This document shows, one piece after another, positions 11,001-22,600 of a stretch of 64,000 nucleotides of DNA. The notes beneath the pieces are model-generated. The model had not been told where the DNA came from. It saw only the letters and a program-made list of their open reading frames with translations, and searched no databases. Every line of letters starts with the position of its first letter. Within the stretch, counting starts at the first letter, position 1. The stretch lies in NCBI GenBank assembly GCA_963576725.1, contig OY755239.1, positions 60,357,453 to 60,421,452 on the forward strand, written 5' to 3'. The translations under genes and the position numbers were made by a program. This stretch comes from Azorinus chamasolen (lineage: Eukaryota; Mollusca; Bivalvia; Cardiida; Solecurtidae).

Positions 11001-14000
11001 AAAAATGTCTAAATATTGTCTAATTAGACATTAGACATTTTTTCTCAATTCGGAAAAAGTGTCTAAAAAGTGTCTAATTTCGACGTTGGACAATTTACCG
11101 GACAGGCAAAATTGTCTAAATATTGTCCAATTTAGACATAAAGACATTTCTATCAATTCGGAAAAAGTGTCTAAAAAGTGTCTAATTTCAACGTTGGACA
11201 ATTTGCCCAACCGGTGAAATTGTCTAAATATTGTTCAATTTAGACATTAGACAGATCTATCAAGTCGGAAAAAGATTGTCTAACAAGTGTCTAATTTAGA
11301 CATTAGACAATTTGCCGGACCGGGAAAAATGTCTAAATATTGTCTAATTAGACATTAGACATTTTTTCTCAATTCGGAAAAAGTGTCTAAAAAGTGTCTA
11401 ATTTCGACGTTGGACAATTTACCGGACAGGCAAAATTGTCTAAATATTGTCCAATTTAGACATAAGACATTTCTATCAATTCGGAAAAAGTGTCTAAAAT
11501 GTGTCTAATTTCGACGTTGGACAATTTGCCCAACCAGTGAAATTGTCTAAATATTGTCCAATTTAGACATTAGACAGATCTATCAAGTCGGAAAAAGATT
11601 GTCTAACAAGTGTCTAATTTAGACATTAGACAATTTTCCGGACCGGGAAAAATGTCTAAATATTGTCCAATTTAGACATTAGACAGTTCTATCAAGTCGG
11701 ACAAAATGTCTAACAAGTGTCTAATTTAGACGTTAGACAATTTACCGGACAGGCAAAATTGTCTAAATATTGTCCAATTTAGACATAAGACATTTCTATC
11801 AATTCGGAAAAAGTGTCTAAAAAGTGTCTAATTTCGACGTTGGACAATTTGCCCAACCGGTGAAATTGTCTAAATATTGTCCAATTTAGACATTAGACAT
11901 ATCTATCAAGTCGGAAAAAGATTGTCTAACAAGTGTCTAATTTAGACATTAGACAATTTGCCGGACCGGGAAAAATGTCTAAATATTGTCTAATTAGACA
12001 TTAGACATTTTTTCTCAAGTCGGAAAAAGTGTCTCAAAAGTGTCTAATTTAGACGTTGGACAATTTACCGGACAGGCAAAATTGTCTAAATATTGTCCAA
12101 TTTAGACATAAGACATTTCTATCAATTCGGAAAAAGTGTCTAAAAAGTGTCTAATTTCGACGTTGGACAATTTGCCCAACCGGTGAAATTGTCTAAATAT
12201 TGTCCAATTTAGACATTAGACAGATCTATCAAGTTGGAAAAAGATTGTCTAACAAGTGTCTAATTTAGACATTAGACAATTTGCCGGACCGGGAAAAATG
12301 TCTAAATATTGTCTAATTAGACATTAGACATTTTTTCTCAATTCGGAAAAAGTGTCTAAAAAGTGTCTAATTTCGACGTTGGACAATTTACCGGACAGGC
12401 AAAATTGTCTAAATATTGTCCAATTTAGACATAAGACATTTCTATCAATTCGGAAAAAGTGTCTAAAATGTGTCTAATTTCGACGTTGGACAATTTGCCC
12501 AACCAGTGAAATTGTCTAAATATTGTCCAATTTAGACATTAGACAGATCTATCAAGTCGGAAAAAGATTGTCTAACAAGTGTCTAATTTAGACATTAGAC
12601 AATTTTCCGGACCGGGAAAAATGTCTAAATATTGTCCAATTTAGACATTAGACAGTTCTATCAAGTCGGACAAAATGTCTAACAAGTGTCTAATTTAGAC
12701 GTTAGACAATTTACCGGACAGGCAAAAATGTCTAAATATTGTCCAATTTAGACATAAGACATTTCTATCAATTCGGAAAAAGTGTCTAAAAAGTGTCTAA
12801 TTTCGACGTTGGACAATATGCCCAACCGGTGAAATTGTCTAAATATTGTCCAATTTAGACATTAGACAGATCTATCAAGTCGGAAAAAGATTGTCTTACA
12901 AGTGTCTAATTTAGACATTAGACAATTTGCCGGACCGGGAAAAATGTCTAAATATTGTCCAATTTAGACATGAGACATTTCTATCAATCCGGAAAAAAGT
13001 GTCTAAAAAGTGTCTAATTTCGACGTTGGACAATTTGCCCAACCAGTGAAATTGTCTAAATATTGTCCAATTTAGACATTAGACAGATCGATCAAGTCGG
13101 AAAAAGATTGTCTAACAAGTGTCTAATTTAGACATTAGACAATTTGCCGGACCGGGAAAAATGTCTAAATATTGTCCAATTTAGATATTAGACAGTTCTA
13201 TCATGTCGGACAAAATGTCTAAAAAGTGTCTAATTTAGACGTTAGACAATTTACCGGACAGGCAAAATTGTCTAAATATTGTCCAATTTAGACATAAGAC
13301 ATTTCTATCAATTCGGAATTAGACATTTCAATCAAGTTCGAAAAAATGTCTAAAAATTGTCTAATTTCGACGTTGGACAATTTGCCCGACCGGTGAAATT
13401 GTCTAAATATTGTCCAATTTAGACATTAGACAGATCTATCATGTCGGAAAAAGATTATCTAACAAGTGTCTGATTTAGACATTAGACAATTTGCCGGACC
13501 GGGAAAAATGTCTAAATATTGTCCAATTTAGACATTAGACAGTTCTATCAAGTCGGAAAAAGTGTCTAAAAAGTGTCTAATTTCGACGTTTGACATTGTG
13601 TCCGACCGGGGATCATGTCTAAATATTGTCCAAATTAGACATTAGATAGTTCTATCAAGTCGGAAAAAGTGTCTAACAAGTGTCTAATTTAGACATTAGA
13701 CGAATTGCCGGACCGGAAAAATGTCTAGATATTGTCCAATTTAGACATTAGACATTTCGCTCAAGTCGGAAAAAAGTGTCTAACAAGTAGTGTCTAATTT
13801 AGACATTAGACAATTTTCCGGACCGGGAAAAATGTCTAAATATTGTCCAATTTAGACATAAGACATTTCTACTAAGTCGAAAAAAATGTTTAAAAAGTGT
13901 CTAATTTCGACGTTGGACAATTTGCTCGACCGGGGAAATTCCCTAAATATTGTCCAATTTAAACATTAGACAGTTCTCTCAAGTCGGAAAAAAGTGTCTT

Positions 14001-14147
14001 ACAAGTGTCTAATTTAGACATTAAACAATTTGTCAAGCAGGGAAAAATGTCTAAATATTGTCCAATTTAGACATTAGACATTTCTATCAATTCGGAAAAG
14101 GTGTCTAAAAAGTGTCTTATTTCGACGTTGGACAAAAATGCCCGACT
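8077..14147 (+). repeat. Left arm: 108-bp satellite in 323-bp trimers
   Basis: Monomers alternate by their GC-containing segment: GCCGGACCGGGAAAAA, ACCGGACAGGCAAAATT and GCCCAACCGGTGAAATT. The GCCGGACCGGG variant followed by TGTCTAATTAGACATTAGAC recurs at 9698, 10021, then 10667, 10990, 11314, a spacing of 323-324 bp (three monomers). A second marker (TTTTCCGGACC, or its parent before GTTCTATCAAGTCGGAC) recurs at 9374, 10341, 11634 and 12603, spacings of 967, 1293 and 969 bp, that is 9, 12 and 9 monomers. Monomers near both ends are more diverged. Confidence 0.9.
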
Positions 14148-14303
14148 CGGTCCCACAAAAAATCGCAGAGTTAGCAGGGTCATGGCACCGGACTTCCCCG
14201 GCCAACGCCGCTGGAAGATCCCCGTTGAAGTGCGGGAGCGGACTGTTCCGGCACATGCGGCTTCGTCCAGTGGTAGATCCCAGTGTCCGCGGCCTTGCAT
14301 ATT
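14148..14303. repeat. Partial GC-rich block at the turning point
   Basis: Matches the last third of the 482-bp blocks: CTCGGTCCCACAAAAAATCG, then GGCACCGGACTTCCCCGGCC, ending CGCGGCCTTGCATATTG. The satellite changes direction across it: TTCGACGTTGGACAA just before, TCTAACGTCTAAATTAGACA just after. Confidence 0.85.
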
Positions 14304-14620
14304 GTCTAACGTCTAAATTAGACACTTTTTAGACACTTTTTCCGACTTGAGAGAAATGTCTAATGTCTAATTAGACAATATTTAGACATTTTTCCCGGTC
14401 CGGCAAATTGTCTAACGTCTAAATTAGACACTTTTTAGACATTTTTTTCCGACTTGAGAGAAATGTCTAACGTTTAATTAGACAATATTTAGACATTTTT
14501 CCCGTTCCGGAAAACTGTCCAATGTCGAATTTAGACACTTTTTAGACACTTTTACCGACTTGATAGAAATGTCTAATGTCTAAATTGGACATTATTTAGA
14601 CATTTCCCCCAGTGTTCTCA

Positions 14621-15102
14621 CAGCAGCAGGCTGCCCCGGCCTACGCGACTCTGTCCCGTGGAAATCACCGTTGAAGCAGGGGATGCGACTGCCCCGGAGC
14701 GCATGGCTCCGTCCTCGTGGTAGACCCCCGTGTTTGCACGGGAACTGGTTCCTGCGAGTTGCGCTGCTCGGTCTCGTGTAAGATTACCGTATTAGCGTGA
14801 CAGCGGGCTTCCCCTGCCAGCTATAGCTCGGTTCAGTGGAAGGCCCCGTTGCAGCACGGGAGCCGACAGCCCTGGCGCCCGCGACTCCGTCCCCGTGGGA
14901 GATTCCCGTATTCGAACGGGACCCGGCTGCCGCAGAATGTGCGGCTCGGTCCTATGAAAAATCGCCGAGTTAGTAGGGCCATGGCATCGGACTTCCCCGG
15001 CCAGTGCCGCTGGAAGATCCCCGTTGAAGTACGGAAGCCGACTGTATCGGCCCATGCCGCTTCGTCCCGTGGTATATTCCAGTGTTCGCGGCCTTGAAGA
15101 TT
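14621..15102. repeat. GC block 1 (482 bp)
   Basis: CAGCAGCAGGCTGCCCCGG to GCGGCCTTGAAGATT. Eight diverged units of about 60 bp (GCxGCxCCGG...GTCCCGTGGxAGATCCCCGT...CACGGGA). Each typical unit has a small stem CCCGT-N6-ACGGG. It differs from the others at its right edge (GAAGATTGCC instead of GCATATTGTC). Confidence 0.85.
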
Positions 15103-15428
15103 GCCTAACGTCTAAATTAGACACATATTAGACACTTTTTCCGACTTGAGAGAAATGTCTAATGTCTAATTAGACTATATTTAGACATTTTTGCCGTTCC
15201 GGAAAATTGTCCAACGTCGAAATTAGACACTTTTTAGACACTTTTTCCGACTTGAGAAAAAAATGTCTAATGTCTAATTAGACAATATTTAGACATTTTT
15301 CCCGTTTCGGAAACTGTCCAATGTCGAAATTAGACACTTTTTAGACACTTTTAGACACTTTTCCCGACTTGATAGAAATGTCTAATGTCTAAATTGGACA
15401 ATATTTAGACATTTCCCCCGTGATCTCA

Positions 15429-15910
15429 CAGCAGCAGGCTGCCCCGGCCTACGCGGCCCTGTCCCGTGGAAATCCCCGTTGAAGCACGGGATGCGACTGC
15501 CCCGGAGTGCATGGCTCCGTCCTTGTGGTAGATCCCCGTGTTTGCACAGGAACTGGCTCCTGCGAGATGCGCTGCTCGGTCCAGTGTAAGATTACCGTAT
15601 TTGTGTGACAGCAGGCTTTCCCTGCCAGCTCTAGCTCGATTCATTGGAAGGTCCCGTTGCAGCACGGGAGCCGACAGCCCTAGCGCTCGCGACTCCGTCC
15701 CCATGGGAGTTTCCCGTATTCGAACAGGACCCGGCTGCCGCAGAATGTGCGGCTCGGTCCCATGAAAAATCGCAGAATTAGCAGGGTCATGGCACCGGAC
15801 TTCCCCGGCCAGCGCCGTTGGAAGATCCCCGTTGAAGTGCGGGAGCGAACTGTTCCGGCACATGCGGCTTCGTCCCGTGGTAGATCCCAGTGTCCGCGGC
15901 CTTGCATATT
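15429..15910. repeat. GC block 2 (482 bp)
   Basis: Same 8-unit structure, preceded by CCCCCGTGATCTCA. Unit length near 60 bp keeps one frame open: the minus strand 15426-15932 is open for 168 codons in repeats of about 20 residues. Confidence 0.85.
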
Positions 15911-16567
15911 GTCTAACGTCTAAATTAGACACTTTTTAGACAATTTTTCCGACTTGAGAGAAATGTCTAATGTCTAATTAGACAATATTTAGACATTTTT
16001 CCCGGTCCGGCAAATTGTGTAACGTCTAAATTAGACACTTTTTAGACATTTTTTCCGACTTGAGAGAAATGTCTAATGTCTAATTAGACAATATTTAGAT
16101 ATTTTTCCCGTTTCGGAAAACTGTCCAATGTCGAAATTAGACACTTTTTAGACACTTTTTAGACACCTTTCCCGACTTGATAGAAATGTCTAATGTCTAA
16201 ATTGGACAATATTTAGACATTTTTCCCGGTCCGGCAAATTGTGTAACGTCTAAATTAGACACTTTTTAGACACTTTTTCCGACTTGAGAGAAATGTCTAA
16301 TGTCTAATTAGACAATATTTAGACATTTTTCCCGTTTCGGAAAACTATCCAATGTCGAAATTAGACACTTTTTAGACACTTTTTCCGACTTGAGAATAAA
16401 TGTCTAATGTCTAATTAGACAATATTTAGACATTTTCCCCGTTTCGGAAAACTGTCCAATGTCGAAATTAGACACTTTTTAGACACTTTTTAGACACCTT
16501 TCCCGACTTGATAGAAATGTCTAATGTCTAAATTGGACAATATTTAGACATTTCCCCCGTGTTCTCA

Positions 16568-17049
16568 CAGCAGCAGGCTGCCCCGGCCTACGCGGCCCTG
16601 TCCCGTGGAAATCCCCGTTGAAGCACGGGATGCGACTGCCCCGGAGTGCATGGCTCCGTCCTCGTGGTAGATCCCCGTGTTTGCACAGGAACTGGCTCCT
16701 GCGAGCTGCGCTGCTCGGTCCAGTGTAAGATTACCGTATTAGCGTGACAGAGGGCTTCCCTTGCCAGCTATAGCTCGGTTCAGTGGAAGGTCCCGTTGCA
16801 GCACGGGAGCCGACAGCCCTAGCGCTCGCGACTCCGTCCCAATGGAAGATTCCCGTATTCGAACGGGACCCGGCTGCCGCAGAATGTGCGGCTTGGTCCC
16901 AAGAAAAATCGCCGAGTTAGTAGGGTCATGGCACCGGACTTCCCCGGCCAGCGCCGCTGGAAGATCCCCGTTGAAGTACGGGAGCGGACTGTTCCGGCAC
17001 ATGCGGCTTCGTCCCGTGGTAGATCCCAGTGTCCGTGGCCTTGCATATT
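16568..17049. repeat. GC block 3 (482 bp)
   Basis: Preceded by CCCCCGTGTTCTCA. The minus-strand frame equivalent to block 2 is open only for 110 codons (16739-17071). The satellite gap before this block is the longest (1139 bp from the start of block 2). Confidence 0.85.
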
Positions 17050-17377
17050 GTCTAACGTCTAAATTAGACACTTTTTAGACACTTTTTCCGACTTGAGAGA
17101 AATGTCTAATGTCTAATTAGAGAATATTTAGACATTTTTGTCGTTCCGGAAAATTGTCCAACGTCGAAATTAGACACTTTTTAGACACTTTTTCCGACTT
17201 GAGAAAATATGTCTAATGTCTAATTAGACAATATTTAGACACTTTTCCCGTTTCGGAAAACTGTCCAACGTCGAATTTAGACACTTTTTAGACACTTTTT
17301 AGACACTTTTCCCGACTTGATAGAAATGTCTAATGTCTAAATTGGACAATATTTAGACATTTCCCCCAGTGTTTTCA

Positions 17378-17859
17378 CAGCAGCAGGCTGCCCCGGCCTA
17401 CGCGACTCTGTCCTGTGGAAATCACCGTTGAGGCAGGGGATGCGACTATCCCGGAGCGCATGGCTCCGTCCTCGTGGTAGATCCCCGTGTTTGCACGGGA
17501 ACTGGCTCCTGCGAGCTGCGCTGCTCGGTCCAGTGTAAGATTACCGTACTAGCGTGACAGCGGGCTTCCCCTGCCAGCTATAGCTCGGTTCAGGGGAAGG
17601 CCCCGTTGCAGCACGGGAGCCGACAGTCCTGGCGCCCGCGACTCCGTCCCCATGGGAGATTCCCATATTCGAACGGGACCCGGCTGCCGCAGAATGTGCG
17701 GCTCGTTCCCATGAAAAATCGCCGAGTTAGCAGGGTCATGGCACTGGACTTCCCCGGCCAGCGCCGCTGGAAGATCCCAGTTGAAGTACGGGAGCGGACT
17801 GTTTCGGCACATGCGGCTTCGTCCCGTGGTAGATCCCAGTGTCCGCGGCCTTGCATATT
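17378..17859. repeat. GC block 4 (482 bp)
   Basis: Preceded by CCCCCAGTGTTTTCA, 810 bp after block 3. It shares private variants with block 8 (TGTCCTGTGGAAATCACCG, CGACTATCCCGGAGCGC), which suggests that pairs of blocks were amplified together. Confidence 0.85.
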
Positions 17860-18293
17860 GTCTAACATCTAAATTAGACACTTTTTAGACACTTTTTACG
17901 ACTTGAGAGAAATGTCTAATGTCTAATTAGACAATATTTAGACATTTTTGCCGTTCCGGAAAATTGTCCAACGTCGAAATTAGACACTTTTTAGACACTT
18001 TTTCCGACTTAAGAACAAATGTCTAATGTCTAATTAGACAATATTTAGACATTTTTCCCGTTACGGAAAATTGTCCAACGTCGAAATTAGACACTTTTTA
18101 GACACTTTTTCCGACTTAAGAACAAATGTCTAATGTCTAATTAGACAATATTTAGACATTTTTCCCGTTTCGGAAAACTGTCCAATGTCGAAATTAGACA
18201 CTTTTTAGACACTTTTTAGATACCTTTCCCGACTTGATAGAAATGTCTAATGTCTAAATTGGACAATATTTAGACATTTCCCCCGTGATCTCA

Positions 18294-18775
18294 CAGCAGC
18301 AGGCTGCCCCGGCCTACGCGGCCCTGTCCCGTGGAAATCCCCGTTGAAGCACGGGATGCGACTGCCCCGGAGTGCATGGCTCCGTCCTTGTGGTAGATCC
18401 CCGTGTTTGCACGGGAACTGGCTCCTGCGAGCTGCGCTGCTCGGTCCAGTGTAAGATTACCGTATTTGCGTGACAGCAGGCTTTCCCTGCCAGCTCTAGC
18501 TCGATTCATTGGAAGGTCCCGTTGCAGCACGGGAGCCGACAGCCCTAGCGCTCGCGACTCCGTCCCAATGGGAGATTCCCGTATTCGAACGGGACCCGGC
18601 TGCCGCAGAATGTGCGGCTCGGTCCCATGAAAAATCGCCGAGTTAGCAGGGTCATGGCACCGGACTTCCCCGGCCAGCGCCGCTGGAAGATCCCCGTTGA
18701 AGTACGGGAGCGGACTGTTCCGGCACATGCGGCTTCGTCCCGTGGTAGATCCCAGTGTCCGCGGCCTTGCATATT
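18294..18775. repeat. GC block 5 (482 bp)
   Basis: GTGATCTCA type, 168-codon minus frame open (18291-18797). 916 bp after block 4. Confidence 0.85.
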
Positions 18776-19103
18776 GTCTAACATCTAAATTAGACACTTT
18801 TTAGACACCTTTTTCCGACTTGAGAGAAATGTCTAATGTCTAATTAGACAATATTTAGACATTTATGCCGTTCCGGAAAATTGTCCAACGTCGAAATTAG
18901 ACACTTTTTAGACACTTTTTACGACTTGAGAAAAAATTTCTGATGTCTAACTAGACAATATTTAGACATTTTTCCCGTTTCGGAAAACTGTCCAATGTCG
19001 AAATTAGACACTTTTTAGACACTTTTTAGACACCTTTCAAGACTTGATAGAAATGTCTAATGTCTAAATTGGACAATATTTAGACATTTCCCCCGTGTTC
19101 TCA

Positions 19104-19657
19104 CAGCAGCAGGTTGCCCCGGCCTACGCGGCCCTGTCCCGTGGAAATCGCCGTTGAAGCACGGGATGCGACTGCCCCGGGGCGCATGGCCCCGGTCCCC
19201 TGTAAGATTACCGTATATTTACGTGACAGCGGGCTTCCCCTGCCAGCTATAACTCGGTTCAGTGGAAGGTCCCGTTGCAGCACGGGAGCCGACAGCCCTG
19301 GCGCTCGCGGCTCCGTTCCCATGGGAGATTCCCGTATTCGAACGGGACCCGACTGCCGTTGACTGTACGGCTCGGTCCCATGAAAGATCGCCGAGTTAGC
19401 AGGGTTATGGCACCGGACAGTCAGTCCTAGCGCTTGCGAGTCCGTCCCAATGGGAGATTCCCGTATTCGAACGGGACCCGGCTGCCGCAGAATGTGCGGC
19501 TCGGTCCCATGAAAAATCGCCGAGTTAGCAGAGTCATGGCACCGGACTTCCCCGGCCAGCGCCGCTGGAAGATCCCCGTTGAAGTACGGGAGCGAACTGT
19601 TCTGGCACATGCGGCTTCGTCCCGTGGTAGATCCCAGTGTCCGCGGCCTTGCATATT
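19104..19657. repeat. GC block 6 (554 bp, rearranged)
   Basis: The only block of a different length. Units near the left are lost (CATGGCCCCGGTCCCCTGTA joins two units) and a segment around GGCACCGGACAGTCAGTCCTAG is duplicated, so the unit order differs. The minus frame 19101-19679 is nevertheless open for 192 codons, as expected if all rearrangements occur in whole 60-bp steps. Confidence 0.8.
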
Positions 19658-20091
19658 GTCTAACATCTAAATTAGACACTTTTTAGACACTTTTTCCGAC
19701 TTGAGAGAAATATCTAATGTCTAATTAGACAATATTTAGACATTTTTGCCGTTCCGGAAAATTGTCCAACGTCGAAATTAGACACTTTTTAGACACTTTT
19801 TCTGACTTAAGAACAAATGTCTAATGTCTAATTAGACAATATTTAGACATTTTTCCCGTTTCGGAAAACTGTCCAATGTCGAAATTAGACACTTTTTAGA
19901 CACTTTTTCCGACTTGAGAAAAAATGTCTAATGTCTAATTAGACAATATTTAGACATTTTTCCCGTTTCGGAAAACTGTCCAATGTCGAAATTAGACACT
20001 TTTTAGACATTTTTTAGACACCTTTCCCGACTTGATAGAAATGTCTAATGTCTAAATTGGACAATATTTAGACATTTCCCCCGTGATCTCA

Positions 20092-20573
20092 CAGCAGCAG
20101 GCTGCCCCGGCCTACGCGGCCCTGTCCCGTGGAAATCCCCGTTGAAGCACGGGATGCGACTGCCCCGCGGCGCATGGCTCCGTCCTCGTGGTAGATCCCC
20201 GTGTTTGCACAGGAACTGGCTCCTGCGAGCTGCGCTGCTCGGTCCAGTGTAAGATTACAGTATTTGTGTGACAGCAGGCTTCCCCTGCCAGCTCTAACTC
20301 GATTCATTGGAAGGTCCCGTTGCAGCACGGGAGCCAACAGCCCTAGCGCTCGCGACTCCGTCCCCATGGGAGATTCCCGTATTCGAACGGGACCCGGCTG
20401 CCGCAGAATGTGCGGCTCGGTCCCATGAAAAATCGTCGAGTTAGCAGGGTCATGGCACCGGACTTCCCCGGCCAGCGCCGCTGGAAGATCCCCGTTGAAG
20501 TACGGGAGCGGACTGTTCCGGCACATGCGGCTTCGTCCCGTGGTAGATCCCAGTGTCCGCGGCCTTGCATATT
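20092..20573. repeat. GC block 7 (482 bp)
   Basis: GTGATCTCA type, 168-codon minus frame open (20089-20595). Nearly identical to blocks 2, 5 and 9. Confidence 0.85.
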
Positions 20574-20901
20574 GTCTAACGTCTAAATTAGACACTTTTT
20601 AGACACTTTTTCCGACTTGAGAGAAATGTCTAATGTTTAATTAGAGAATATTTAGACATTTTTGTCGTTCCGGAAAATTGTCCAACGTCGAAATTAGACA
20701 CTTTTTAGACACTTTTTCCGACTTGAGAAAATATGTCTAATGTCTAATTAGACAATATTTAGACACTTTTCCCGTTTCGGAAAACTGTCCAACGTCGAAT
20801 TTAGACACTTTTTAGACACTTTTTATACACTTTTCCCGACTTGATAGAAATGTCTAACGTCTAAATTGGACAATATTTAGACATTTCCCCCAGTGTTTTC
20901 A

Positions 20902-21382
20902 CAGCAGCAGGCTGCCCCGGCCTACGCGACTCTGTCCTGTGGAAATCACCGTTGAGGCAGGGGATGCGACTATCCCGGAGCGCATGGCTCCGTCCTCGTG
21001 GTAGATCCCCGTGTTTGCACGGGAACTGGCTCCTGCGAGATGCGCTGCTCGGTCCCGTGTAAGATTACCGTACTAGCGTGACAGCGGGCTTCCCCTGCCA
21101 GCAATTGTCGGTTCAGGGGAAGGCACCGTTGCAGCACGGGAGCCGACAGCCCTGGCGCCCGCGACTCCGTCCCCATGGGAGATTCCCGTATTCGAACGGG
21201 ACCCGGCTGCCGCAGAATGTGCGGCTCGGTCCCATGAAAAATCGCCGAGTTAGCAGGGTCATGGCACCGGACTTCCCCGGCCAGCGCCGCTGGAAGATCC
21301 CCGTTGAAGTACGGGAGCGGACTGTTTCGGCACATGCGGCTTCGTCCCGTGGTAGATCCCAGTGTCCGCGGCCTTGCATATT
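20902..21382. repeat. GC block 8 (481 bp)
   Basis: GTGTTTTCA type, one base shorter than the others (loss near CCAGCAATTGTCGG), 810 bp after block 7. The minus frame is open for 144 codons (20970-21404). Confidence 0.85.
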
Positions 21383-21805
21383 GTCTAACATCTAAATTAG
21401 ACACTTTTTAGACACTTTTTCCGACTTGAGAGAAATGTCTAATGTCTAATTAGAGAATATTTAGACATTTTTGCCGTTCCGGAAAATTGTCCAACGTCGA
21501 AATTAGACACTTTTTAGACACTTTTTCCGACTTAAGAACAAATGTCTAATGTCTAATTAGACAATATTTAGACATTTTTCCCGTTCCGGAAAATTGTCCA
21601 ACGTCGAAATTAGACACTTTTTAGACACTTTTTCCGACTTAAGAACAAATGTCTAATGTCTAATTAGACAATATTTAGACATTTTTCCCGTTTCGGAAAA
21701 CTGTCCAATGTCGAAATTAGACACTTTTTAGATACCTTTCCCGACTTGATAGAAATGTCTAACGTCTAAATTGGACAATATTTAGACATTTCCCCCGTGA
21801 TCTCA

Positions 21806-22287
21806 CAGCAGCAGGCTGCCCCGGCCTACGCGGCCCTGTCCCGTGGAAATCCCCGTTGAAGCACAGGATGCGACTGCCCCGGAGTGCATGGCTCCGTCCT
21901 TGTGGTAGATCCCCGTGTTTGCACGGGAACTGTCTCCTGCGAGCTGCGCTGCTCGGTCCAGTGTAAGATTACCGTATTTGTGTGACAGCAGGCTTCCCCT
22001 GCCAGCTCTAGCTCGATTCATTGGAAGGTCCCGTTGCAGCACGGGAGCCGACAGCCCTAGCGCTCGCGACTCCGTCCCCATGGGAGTTTCCCGTATTCGA
22101 ACGGGACCCGGCTGCCGCAGAATGTGCGGCTCGGTCCCATGAAAAATCGTCGAGTTAGCAGGGTCATGGCACCGGACTTCCCCGGCCAGCGCCGCTGGAA
22201 GATCCCCGTTGAAGTACGGGAGCGGACTGTTCCGGCACATGCGGCTTCGTCCCGTGGTAGATCCCAGTGTCCGCGGCCTTGCATATT
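21806..22287. repeat. GC block 9 (482 bp), last
   Basis: GTGATCTCA type with a 168-codon minus frame (21803-22309). Beyond it the right arm continues without GC blocks. Confidence 0.85.
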
Positions 22288-22600
22288 GTTTAACATCTAA
22301 ATTAGACACTTTTTATACACCTTTTTCCGACTTGAGAGAAATGTCTAATGTCTAATTAGACAATATTTAGACATTTTTGCCGTTCCGGAAAATTGTCCAA
22401 CGTCGAAATTAGACACTTTTTAGACACTTTTTCCGACTTGAGAAAAAATTTCTAATGTCTAACTAGACAATATTTAGACATTTTTCCCGTTTCGGAAAAC
22501 TGTCCAATGTCGAAATTAGACACTTTTTAGACACTTTTTAGACACCTTTCAAGACTTGATAGAAATGTCTAATGTCTAAATTGGACAATATTCAGACATT

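Larger units (their letters stand above)
14304..22600 (-). repeat. Right arm, part 1: inverted satellite with GC blocks
   Basis: The same satellite as the left arm in reverse complement, here in stretches of about 325-660 bp between GC blocks. The stretch leading into each block ends ATTTAGACATTTCCCCC[GA] and the one leaving it starts GTCTAACRTCTAAATTAGAC, so block borders are constant. Confidence 0.9.

Noticed and set aside
14148..14303. Palindrome as a sequencing or assembly artefact
   Set aside because: The arms differ in length, monomer types and GC blocks, unlike a simple fold-back read. Spanning reads would still be needed to be sure.
15429..15910. tRNA-like or rRNA-like content of GC blocks (ATTCGAAC, GGTAGATCCC)
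   Set aside because: No cloverleaf, and ATTCGA is simply the loop of a CCCGT/ACGGG stem. The blocks are 60-bp tandem units.
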